This document shows, one piece after another, positions 8,906-16,043 of a DNA stretch of 64,000 nt; within the stretch, counting starts at the first letter, position 1, and every line of letters starts with the position of its first letter. The translations under genes were made by a program, and so were the position numbers. A model generated the notes under the pieces. That model made no database searches and was not told the DNA's origin. It saw only the letters and a program-made list of their open reading frames with translations. Source of the stretch: Lutimonas saemankumensis. Its GTDB lineage: Bacteria > Bacteroidota > Bacteroidia > Flavobacteriales > Flavobacteriaceae. The stretch lies in assembly GCF_020171465.1 (NCBI RefSeq), contig NZ_JAIUZR010000003.1, positions 1,178,001 through 1,242,000 of the forward strand, written 5' to 3'.

Positions 8906-9044
8906 CAAAATAATAAGATGATTTTATAAAATATTCAACGAAATTAGCCTCCCATTTCCTATTCTTCAAACAGCTGGATTTTTTCTTCAAAATTGACAAT
9001 AAATGGAACGAAATCAGGGTATAAATTGTGAAATCTATAAATAG

Positions 9045-9370
9045 AAAAGTAAGCCTGTAAGCCGGATTCTGTATCTGCCCGAGGACAGATTCTTATCATT
9101 TATCTGGGTCGTAAATTACTTTACAACTCTAGCTGCTCACCCCTTGAATTGAACGAGTAGTTCTCTCCCGATTTCTCGGATCTCCAATGTACATAGCATT
9201 GCACCGCATAGAGTTTACCTGATTTCACTACAGCCGAACTGTACATACTTTCTGTTGCACTGGTCCTATCATACATAAATGTATGACGACGGATGTTATC
9301 CGTTATGCTACTCTTTGGTGTCCGGACTTTCCTCCACGCCAGAAGCGCAGCGATAAGACGGCTTACTTTT
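9045..9370 (-). ncRNA. rnpB: RNase P RNA (type A)
   Basis: Catalytic RNA that trims tRNA 5' leaders. The ends form the P1 helix: AAAAGTAAGCC at the 5' end pairs with GGCTTACTTTT at the 3' end. Close to the 5' end the minus strand reads GTGGAGGAAAGTCCGGACACC, the universal CR-I, and close to the 3' end it reads CAGAATCCGGCTTACAGG, which includes the CCA-binding and CR-V region. Length, about 326 nt, is normal. A TACTTTTG -7 element lies just upstream (9377-9384). Exact ends are estimated from P1. Confidence 0.95.
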
Positions 9371-9376
9371 CAAATG

Positions 9377-9384
9377 CAAAAGTA
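9377..9384 (-). promoter_or_regulatory. -7 element of rnpB
   Basis: The minus strand reads TACTTTTG, an exact TAnnTTTG match, placing the start at about 9370, where the P1 helix begins. The -33 region is only a T-run. Confidence 0.6.
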
Positions 9385-9409
9385 GTGCTAAACTGAATGA
9401 TAAAAAAAT

Positions 9410-9433
9410 CCCACTCTTGTAAACAAAAGTGGG
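9410..9433 (-). terminator. Terminator-like hairpin, distal copy
   Basis: CCCACT pairs with AGTGGG, continued by a TTG/CAA inner stem after one mismatch, and is followed on the minus strand by A then seven T. No gene is seen between it and the dnaJ-proximal hairpin, so it is either a second stop for dnaJ transcripts or the end of a small untranslated RNA. Confidence 0.6.
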
Positions 9434-9453
9434 AAAATTGCTATGAAAAAGAA
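9428..9453 (+). repeat. 26-bp direct repeat, copy 1
   Basis: Identical to 9582-9607, offset 154 bp. It begins with the right arm of the hairpin (AGTGGG) and continues AAAATTGCTATGAAAAAGAA. Confidence 0.9.
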
Positions 9454-9566
9454 TATTACTATTAAAAGTAATATAAATAAGACTGTAAAAATACAATATT
9501 TACATCAAAATCCTAATCTTTTGAAAATTTATTTTAAACAATTTTTGACATTGGTGTCAAAAAAAA

Positions 9567-9587
9567 CCCACTCTAAAAAAGAGTGGG
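9567..9587 (-). terminator. Rho-independent terminator of dnaJ
   Basis: CCCACTCT pairs with AGAGTGGG and eight T follow on the minus strand, 126 bp beyond the dnaJ stop codon. Confidence 0.85.
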
Positions 9588-9607
9588 AAAATTGCTATGA
9601 AAAAGAA
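9582..9607 (+). repeat. 26-bp direct repeat, copy 2
   Basis: Exact copy of 9428-9453. Both copies overlap the 3' half of a CCCACT...AGTGGG hairpin, so the duplicated unit is the terminator plus its upstream flank as read on the minus strand. Confidence 0.9.
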
Positions 9608-9713
9608 AAAGTTACTGAATTTAAAAATCCAGCAAAACAAATATACTGAAATTTTTCCTAAAAAAATTCATTATTCTCAAATACTTCTTTATAAGAAATT
9701 GATTCTTCAGAAG

Positions 9714-10832
9714 TTATGAAAACATATCTTTCACTTTTTCAAAAAACGATTTTTCCGAAACTGATGGTTTCGGAACAAAATTTTCATGATCTCTCACACT
9801 TTCAAAGAAGGCTTTTTGATCTTTTGTCAACTTTTTAGGTGTCCACACATTAAGATGAACTAAGAGATCTCCATTGCCATACCTTTCAAGACTTGGAAGA
9901 CCTTTTCCTCTTAATCTAAGAATTTTTCCACTTTGAGTTCCTTCCTCAATCTTGATTCTGACTTTCCCGGTAAGTGTATCTATCTCTTTACTTGATCCCA
10001 GAACCGCTTCCGCATAACTTATATACAAGTCATAGTGAAGATTCGTTCCTTCCCTCTTTAATTTTTCGTGTTGAACTTCTTGTATTACAACCAAAATATC
10101 ACCCGGAATACCATCTCCGGGAGCTTCATTTCCTTTACCTGATACTTTTAACTGCACACCATCCGTTACACCTGCAGGAATATCAATTTCAACGGTTTCC
10201 TCTTTAAGGATCAAACCATTAATGTCTGCTCCCTTTGGCCTGTGATTTACAACTTTACCCGCACCTTTACATGTTGGACAGGTCGTTGCAGTTTGCATTC
10301 GTCCTAAAATTGTGCTGGTAACACGCATTACACTCCCCTGGCCATTACATGCCGTACATGTGGAATAGGTTACACCGGGTGCCTTGACCTGACGCTTTAC
10401 TTTAACTTTCTTATTGACACCGTTTAGTATATCCTTCAACTCCAGTTTCACACGAATACGAAGATTGCTACCCTTGATCCGTCCCTGTCTGGAGCCTCCT
10501 CCGAAACCACCACCAAAGCCGCCTCCAAAATGTCCACCAAAAATGTCACCGAATTGGCTAAATATGTCTTCCATATTCATACCTCCAAAACCTCCTCCGG
10601 CTCCACCATTTTCGAAAGCAGCATGGCCATATTGGTCATACCTTGCCTTTTTGTCAGCATTACTTAAAATTTCATAGGCCTCTGCGGCCTGCTTAAAGCG
10701 CTCTTCAGCCTGCTTGTTACCAGGATTCTTATCCGGGTGATTCTCCACGGCCTTTTTACGATAAGCCTTTTTTATTTCACTCGCAGTAGCATTTTTGCTC
10801 ACTCCAAGAATTTCGTAATAATCCTGTTTCAC
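9714..10832 (-). CDS. dnaJ: Chaperone DnaJ
   Basis: Hsp40 cochaperone that delivers substrates to DnaK and triggers its ATPase, 372 residues. The J domain is at 1-70 with HPD at 32-34, followed by a Gly/Phe-rich linker (about 74-113). The zinc region has only two CxxCxGxG modules, CTACNGQG (Cys159, Cys162) and CPTCKGAG (Cys185, Cys188), where the E. coli protein has four. From memory, this reduced form is usual in Flavobacteriaceae. The C-terminal substrate-binding domains follow, with the tail [10 protein letters not shown]. It lies 27 bp downstream of grpE, so it forms a grpE-dnaJ operon. Confidence 0.97.
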   Translation of the reverse strand: MKQDYYEILGVSKNATASEIKKAYRKKAVENHPDKNPGNKQAEERFKQAAEAYEILSNADKKARYDQYGHAAFENGGAGGGFGGMNMEDIFSQFGDIFGGHFGGGFGGGFGGGSRQGRIKGSNLRIRVKLELKDILNGVNKKVKVKRQVKAPGVTYSTCTACNGQGSVMRVTSTILGRMQTATTCPTCKGAGKVVNHRPKGADINGLILKEETVEIDIPAGVTDGVQLKVSGKGNEAPGDGIPGDILVVIQEVQHEKLKREGTNLHYDLYISYAEAVLGSSKEIDTLTGKVRIKIEEGTQSGKILRLRGKGLPSLERYGNGDLLVHLNVWTPKKLTKDQKAFFESVRDHENFVPKPSVSEKSFFEKVKDMFS

Positions 10833-10859
10833 AATATTAAAATTTTTAGTTTAAAAGGA

Positions 10860-11441
10860 TTAATTTCCAATAACAACCTTCGGGAATCTTATGATCGTTT
10901 CTCCAAGTTTATAACCCTTTTCAACGGCATCAATGATTTTCCCTTTCAACTTCTTACTTGGGGCAGGAATCTGGCTAATCGCCTCATGGATCTCAGCATC
11001 AAAACTGTCACCCTGCTTAACTTCCATTTCTTTAAGCCCTTTCTGGCTAAGGGTGTTTTTAAACTTGTTATAAATCAACTGCATTCCTTCCAGCAAGGCT
11101 TGATCTGATGATTTTTCAACCTCCTTCAATCCTCTTTCAAAATCATCAAGAATTGGTAAGAGAGCTGTCATCAGCTCTTTATTCGCAGTGCTAAACAATT
11201 CTATTCTTTCTCGTGAAGTACGTTTCTTATAGTTTTCAAATTCGGCAAAAAGACGTAAAAAATTGTCCTTTTCCTTCTGAACCTCAGCTTTTAGAGTATC
11301 CACTTCAGAAATCTCTTCTGATTTTTCTTCCGCCGTATCCGCTGATTTATTATCATCTCCCTCATTCAAAGTCTCATTTTCAACTTCATTTTGAGGTATA
11401 TCTTTTTCCAGTTCTTTCTCTGTATGTTTTTGATCACTCAT
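10860..11441 (-). CDS. grpE: Nucleotide exchange factor GrpE
   Basis: A 193-residue GrpE that releases ADP from DnaK. An acidic, low-complexity N-terminus (about 1-50) is followed by a long coiled coil (EVQKEKDNFLRLFAEFENYKKRTSRER) and the beta domain with EMEVKQGDSFDAEIHEAISQIP and the C-terminal GYKLGETIIRFPKVVIGN. It heads the grpE-dnaJ heat-shock pair. Upstream I see only a short inverted repeat (GCAA-N5-TTGC), not a CIRCE element, so HrcA control is not supported here. Confidence 0.97.
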   Translation of the reverse strand: MSDQKHTEKELEKDIPQNEVENETLNEGDDNKSADTAEEKSEEISEVDTLKAEVQKEKDNFLRLFAEFENYKKRTSRERIELFSTANKELMTALLPILDDFERGLKEVEKSSDQALLEGMQLIYNKFKNTLSQKGLKEMEVKQGDSFDAEIHEAISQIPAPSKKLKGKIIDAVEKGYKLGETIIRFPKVVIGN

Positions 11442-11542
11442 TATTATTCAATTTTATCCTCTTACCCTAGCTAAGCAAATTACTTGCCAAGAGTTCATTT
11501 GTGTCATAATGTCACTAAAAAAATAAAGTCTTTGACTAAGGC

Positions 11543-12859
11543 TTAAAAAGTATTCTCAATTCGCTCGATCTTTGCTCCCAAAGATCTCAATCGGACATCG
11601 ATATCTTCATACCCTCGATCTATCTGATCGATATTGTGTATGACACTCGTACCCTTTGCTGACAAAGCGGCAATCAACAATGAAATTCCCGCTCTAATAT
11701 CAGGAGAACTCATAGTAGTAGCCTTTAAACTCGATTCATGGTTCATACCAATCACCGTGGCTCTGTGAGGGTCACATAAGATTACCTTGGCACCCATGTC
11801 AATCAGTTTATCCACAAAGAACAACCTGCTTTCAAACATCTTCTGATGTATCAGCACGCTCCCTTTTGCCTGAGTGGCAACTACCAGGACAATACTTAGT
11901 AAATCAGGAGTGAAACCGGGCCAGGGCGCGTCAGAAACCGTTAAAATCGAACCATCCATGTATCCTTGGATCTTGTAACTATCCTGAGCAGGAATGTAAA
12001 TGTCATCATTTACTTTTTGAAGTTCTATTCCCAATCTTCTGAAAACATCAGGAATCAAACCCAGATCCTTCCAGCTTACATCTTTGATCGTCAATTCGGA
12101 CCGTGTCATTGCAGCCATTCCTATCCAGCTGCCAATCTCGATCATATCCGGTAATATTCTATGCTCACATCCGCCTAGCTCAGAAACACCCTGAACGATT
12201 AAGCGGTTGGATCCTAATCCGTCTATCTTTGCTCCCATACTCACCAGCATCCTGCAAAGTTGCTGGATATAAGGTTCACAAGCTGCATTGTAAATAATGG
12301 TTTCTCCTTTCGCCAGGACAGCAGCCATTAAAATATTTGCAGTACCGGTCACCGATGCTTCATCCAGCAGCATTTCGGTCCCTACAAGCTCTTCAGCCTC
12401 TACACCGTAAAAATACTCTTCTCTGTTATATCGGAAGGAAGCCCCCAGTTTGATAAAGCCCTCAAAATGAGTGTCAAGCCTTCTTCGGCCTATCTTATCA
12501 CCTCCCGGACGTGGGATATATCCCTTTCCAAAACGGGTCAGTAAAGGCCCTACTATCATGATTGACCCCCTCAGTGAACTTCCGTCCTTTTTGAATTCGA
12601 GAGACTCGAGATACTTTAAATTGATGTCATCCGCCTGAAACGTATAAGTATTTCTGTCTAATTTTTCAATTTTAACCCCAAGTTCCCCCAAGATGAAGAT
12701 GAGTTTATTCACGTCCCTGATGTCAGGAATATTGCTTATGGTGATTTTTTCGGGCGTTAAAAGGGTGGCGCAAATAATCTGAAGGGCCTCGTTTTTCGCA
12801 CCTTGAGGAACAATTTCACCTTTCAGGCGATGTCCTCCTTCAATTTTAAATACTGACAT
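11543..12859 (-). CDS. murA: UDP-N-acetylglucosamine 1-carboxyvinyltransferase
   Basis: First committed step of peptidoglycan synthesis: transfers enolpyruvate from PEP to UDP-GlcNAc. The 438 residues form the two-domain EPSP synthase-like fold, with KNEAL (about 22-26) near the start. The loop reads RPGGDKIGRRRLD, so residue 121, the catalytic Cys115 of E. coli MurA, is Asp. Asp-type MurA enzymes (for example in mycobacteria and chlamydiae) are known to be insensitive to fosfomycin, so this enzyme should be too. From memory, this is usual for Bacteroidota. It lies 23 bp downstream of the DUF4290 gene and is probably cotranscribed with it. Confidence 0.97.
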   Translation of the reverse strand: MSVFKIEGGHRLKGEIVPQGAKNEALQIICATLLTPEKITISNIPDIRDVNKLIFILGELGVKIEKLDRNTYTFQADDINLKYLESLEFKKDGSSLRGSIMIVGPLLTRFGKGYIPRPGGDKIGRRRLDTHFEGFIKLGASFRYNREEYFYGVEAEELVGTEMLLDEASVTGTANILMAAVLAKGETIIYNAACEPYIQQLCRMLVSMGAKIDGLGSNRLIVQGVSELGGCEHRILPDMIEIGSWIGMAAMTRSELTIKDVSWKDLGLIPDVFRRLGIELQKVNDDIYIPAQDSYKIQGYMDGSILTVSDAPWPGFTPDLLSIVLVVATQAKGSVLIHQKMFESRLFFVDKLIDMGAKVILCDPHRATVIGMNHESSLKATTMSSPDIRAGISLLIAALSAKGTSVIHNIDQIDRGYEDIDVRLRSLGAKIERIENTF

Positions 12860-12882
12860 TATTGGTGTTTAATTTTTGGAAC

Positions 12883-13509
12883 TTATCTTTTTCTGAAATT
12901 CTTTTTGCCCTGCTTTGAACTGCTTTTCTGAAATCCTTTTGAAGGCTTTTTTCGCACAAGATCTTTCGATTCGGATAAGCTATCAGTATCCTTAACCACA
13001 AGCCTGCCTCCTGAAAGTTCCTTTAAATGACTAAAGATTACCTCATCATCAACGGTATCTTTATTCCAGTTCAAATAACATTTCTTCATATGGTTCGCGA
13101 TGGTGAAAACCAAGGCATCCTTTAGATCTCCGTCTTCCCAGGTCAATGCAGTATCGATCATGATCTGAATGTTGTTACCGTAAAACCTGTACTTTGAAGC
13201 AGATCTCGGATAATCAAGAGCCTGTGGTTTGGCCTGCAATACTTCTCTTTCTGGTTTCGGGTATGGCGTATCCACATCCAGTTCGTAATCTGACATGATA
13301 AACAACTGATCCCATAATTTATGTTGAAAATCAGGTACATCCCGTAAATGCGGCTGCATATTACCCATTACCTGCACGATGGCTTTGGCCATGGTATTTC
13401 TCACTTCTCTATCCTCCAGTTTTACACAATGATTGACAAGCTTTTGAATATGTCTTCCGTACTCGGGAATGATCAAATGCTCTCGATCAGAATTGTACTC
13501 TAATTCCAT
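12883..13509 (-). CDS. DUF4290 family protein
   Basis: A 208-residue cytoplasmic protein matching the Bacteroidota-specific DUF4290 family, recognised by MELEYNSDREHLIIPEYGRHIQKLVNHC and the PEREVLQAKPQALDYP segment. The C-terminal 45 residues are very basic and low in complexity (KKPSKGFQKSSSKQGKKNFRKR), which suggests a nucleic acid-binding or ribosome-associated tail, though the family function is unknown. It sits immediately upstream of murA, an order I have seen in many flavobacteria. Confidence 0.85.
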   Translation of the reverse strand: MELEYNSDREHLIIPEYGRHIQKLVNHCVKLEDREVRNTMAKAIVQVMGNMQPHLRDVPDFQHKLWDQLFIMSDYELDVDTPYPKPEREVLQAKPQALDYPRSASKYRFYGNNIQIMIDTALTWEDGDLKDALVFTIANHMKKCYLNWNKDTVDDEVIFSHLKELSGGRLVVKDTDSLSESKDLVRKKPSKGFQKSSSKQGKKNFRKR

Positions 13510-13592
13510 TCTTTGGGTCTTTATTTCAACTTTTAATTAAATTCTTATACTTGCTGCAAAGTAACAATTATTTTGATGACAGTGGCAAGGAA

Positions 13593-15956
13593 TCAACCAA
13601 TAATCTTCAACTTGGCAAATTGAAGTAATAACTTCTTACGATCTCCTGATTCAAACAGTATTTCTGCCTTTTTACTGTTACCCGCACCTTCTATTGAAAC
13701 TACCTTTCCTGTTCCGAATTTTGCATGCTCAACAATATTTCCCGGCAAAAGATCCGTGTCAAACAGATTACTCGATGCCTTTACCTCGCTCATTTTTTTA
13801 AGGTTTTTAGAAGGAACCGAGACGGGAGGCTTCATGACTGGTTTATTCACCTTTTTCTCCAGCTTTCTGGAAACCGGCTTTTTAAATCGAATCTTTTTCT
13901 GATCAGGAATTCCGAAAATATCCTTATCGATAAATTTATTGGCGGGTCTTGTTTCCTGTTTCGGGGCTATGAATTCAAGAAATTTCTCATCCACTTCCTC
14001 AAGAAACCTGCTCGGCTCGCAATCGATGAGTTTACCCCATCTGTATCTGGATTGAGCGTAGGAAAGATACACCTGTTTTTCAGCTCGGGTAAGGGCCACA
14101 TAGAACAACCTGCGCTCTTCTTCTATTTCACTTCTTGTATTCATACTCATGGCCGAAGGGAACAGGTTTTCTTCCAGTCCAACAATGTAGACATAAGGAA
14201 ATTCCAATCCTTTTGCCAGGTGGATCGTCATCAGCGAGACCCTTGGAACATCTTCCTTTTCTTTATCAAAATCTGTGGCCAGAGCCACATCCTCTAAAAA
14301 ATATGCCAGGGAAGAATCTTCACCTTTTTCCGTTTGCTCCTCAATAAAATCCTTTATTCCGTTCATCAATTCCTGAACATTCTCAACTCTGCTTATGGCT
14401 TCAGTGGTACCTTCACTTTCAATATCGCGAACAAGCCTGGTTTTTTTAACGACCAGATCGGCAACTTCATATGCATTTTTTGACTGAGCCTCAATTTGAA
14501 AGCTGCGAATCATATCTCTAAAATTGATCAGCTTGGATTTAATTCCAGAGTTAATATTAACAGGAATTCTGTCCAGCTGGAACAGCAATTCAAAAATGGA
14601 TATATCATTCTGATTCGCCGCGATTACCAACCTGTCAATCGTTGTCTGGCCTATCCCCCTGGCCGGATAATTGATCACCCTCTTTAGCGCTTCTTCATCA
14701 TTGGAATTGACCAATAGCCTCAGATAAGCCAATGTATCTTTAATTTCTTTTCTTTGATAAAAAGATAATCCCCCGTAAATTTTATACTTAATATTCTTCT
14801 TTCTAAGCGCATCTTCTATAGCCCTGGATTGCGCATTTGTCCTGTAAAGAACCGTAAAATCATTATTCGGGATCTGATGTTGCATTTTATTTTCAAAAAT
14901 TGAACTTGCAACAAACCTTCCTTCATCTCCCTCAGAAAACGTTCTCATGACTTTGATGGGTTCACCTTCTTTATTTGAGGTCCAGATTTCTTTTTCAAGC
15001 TTGGTCTTGTTCTTATCAATAACACTGTTCGCCGCCTGTACAATATTACTCGAGGATCGATAATTCTGTTCTAACTTAAAGATTTTAACATCATCATAAT
15101 CCTTCTGAAAATTCAAAATATTCTGGATGTTTGCTCCACGAAAGGCATAGATACTCTGACTGTCATCTCCTACAACACATATGTTTTGATAACGGTCCGC
15201 CAATGCCCTTACAATAAGATACTGCGAATGATTTGTATCCTGATACTCATCCACAAGAATATATCTGAACCGATCCTGGTACTTGGCAAGAACTTCCGGA
15301 AACCGGGTTAAAAGTTCATTGGTCCTGAGAAGTAAATCATCAAAGTCCATCGCCCCGGCTTTAAAACAGCGATCTACATATTCTTTATAGATAGAACCGA
15401 TTTTGGGCCTTCCTGAAACCTTATCAGCCTCCATGACCTCGGGGTTCTGATAATAAGCCCTTACCGTAATCAGGCTGTTTTTAAACTGAGAAATTCTACC
15501 GAGAACCTGTTTGGGTTTGTATTTATCCTTTTCGAGTTGCAGCTCTTTAATAATCGAAGTTATAAGCCTTACAGAATCCTGGGTATCGTAAATTGTAAAA
15601 TTAGAAGGATAGCCTAATTTTTCGGCTTCACTTCTGAGAATCCTTGCAAAGACACTATGAAATGTACCCATCCATAAATTCTTTGCCTCGCTTGGACCAA
15701 CAACTCCGGCAATGCGGCTTTTCATTTCCCGAGCCGCCTTATTGGTAAAAGTGAGGGCGAGGATATTAAAAGGATCCACTCCATTTCTCATCAAATGGGC
15801 AATCCTGTAAGTTAAAACTCTTGTTTTACCTGATCCTGCCCCTGCAATGATGATCATGGGTCCTTCACGTTGAATAACCGCCTCCTTTTGTGCCTCATTC
15901 AGGGCTTCCAAATAACTTGTCACTTCCTCTTCATTTTCTCCAAAAATACAATCCAT
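13593..15956 (-). CDS. pcrA: UvrD/PcrA-type superfamily 1 DNA helicase
   Basis: A 3'-5' helicase of DNA repair and replication, about 787 residues. Motif I GAGSGKT lies near the N-terminus, with TFTNKAAREM (Ia), DEYQDTN (II), GDDSQSIYAFRGA (III), QNYRSS (IV), TIHLAKGLEFPYVYIVGLEE (V) and VALTRAEKQVYLSYA (VI). The C-terminal about 45 residues (LLPGNIVEHAKFGTGKVVSIEG...) form the Tudor-like domain that binds RNA polymerase in PcrA/UvrD. I start at ATG 15956; an upstream in-frame run of TTG codons reaches 15971. A promoter candidate (TTTG-N19-TATTGTTG) overlaps the OmpA-gene terminator just upstream and leaves almost no leader. Confidence 0.95.
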   Translation of the reverse strand: MDCIFGENEEEVTSYLEALNEAQKEAVIQREGPMIIIAGAGSGKTRVLTYRIAHLMRNGVDPFNILALTFTNKAAREMKSRIAGVVGPSEAKNLWMGTFHSVFARILRSEAEKLGYPSNFTIYDTQDSVRLITSIIKELQLEKDKYKPKQVLGRISQFKNSLITVRAYYQNPEVMEADKVSGRPKIGSIYKEYVDRCFKAGAMDFDDLLLRTNELLTRFPEVLAKYQDRFRYILVDEYQDTNHSQYLIVRALADRYQNICVVGDDSQSIYAFRGANIQNILNFQKDYDDVKIFKLEQNYRSSSNIVQAANSVIDKNKTKLEKEIWTSNKEGEPIKVMRTFSEGDEGRFVASSIFENKMQHQIPNNDFTVLYRTNAQSRAIEDALRKKNIKYKIYGGLSFYQRKEIKDTLAYLRLLVNSNDEEALKRVINYPARGIGQTTIDRLVIAANQNDISIFELLFQLDRIPVNINSGIKSKLINFRDMIRSFQIEAQSKNAYEVADLVVKKTRLVRDIESEGTTEAISRVENVQELMNGIKDFIEEQTEKGEDSSLAYFLEDVALATDFDKEKEDVPRVSLMTIHLAKGLEFPYVYIVGLEENLFPSAMSMNTRSEIEEERRLFYVALTRAEKQVYLSYAQSRYRWGKLIDCEPSRFLEEVDEKFLEFIAPKQETRPANKFIDKDIFGIPDQKKIRFKKPVSRKLEKKVNKPVMKPPVSVPSKNLKKMSEVKASSNLFDTDLLPGNIVEHAKFGTGKVVSIEGAGNSKKAEILFESGDRKKLLLQFAKLKIIG

Positions 15957-15980
15957 ATTAATCAACAACAATAAAAGTTA

Positions 15981-15995
15981 TTGACATTTTGTCAA
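15981..15995. repeat. Palindrome TTGACA-N3-TGTCAA
   Basis: Perfect 6-bp arms directly after the T-run of the OmpA-gene terminator and 25 bp upstream of the pcrA ATG. The same arms with a 4-nt spacer occur after the dnaJ terminator (9545-9560). Confidence 0.6.
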
Positions 15996-15997
15996 AA

Positions 15998-16025
15998 AAA
16001 AACCGCTTTTGATAAAGCGGTTTTT
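15998..16025 (-). terminator. Terminator of the FadL/TSP3/OmpA gene
   Basis: A 12-bp perfect stem (AAAAACCGCTTT / AAAGCGGTTTTT) with a 4-nt loop and a T-run on the minus strand, 19 bp beyond the stop codon at 16044. The symmetric A and T flanks would also allow function on the plus strand, but no plus-strand gene ends here. Confidence 0.95.
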
Positions 16026-16043
16026 TCTGATCAATCTAAATGA

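Larger units (their letters stand above)
9371..9713. other. Intergenic region between rnpB and dnaJ with two repeated hairpins
   Basis: This 340-bp stretch has no convincing gene. It contains the rnpB promoter, two terminator-like hairpins read from the minus strand (9410-9433 and 9567-9587), an exact 26-bp direct repeat next to them, a palindrome TTGACA-N4-TGTCAA at 9545-9560 and an AT-rich hairpin near 9452-9473. A 68-codon plus-strand frame crosses both hairpins but is Lys/Asn-rich, has no family resemblance and is probably chance. Confidence 0.7.

Noticed and set aside
9443-9649. 68-codon plus-strand frame between rnpB and dnaJ
   Set aside because: It crosses two terminator hairpins and the 26-bp repeat, is extremely Lys/Asn-rich and resembles no family.
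11442-11542. Inverted repeat upstream of grpE as a CIRCE/HrcA site
   Set aside because: Only GCAA-N5-TTGC is present, far from the CIRCE consensus TTAGCACTC-N9-GAGTGCTAA.
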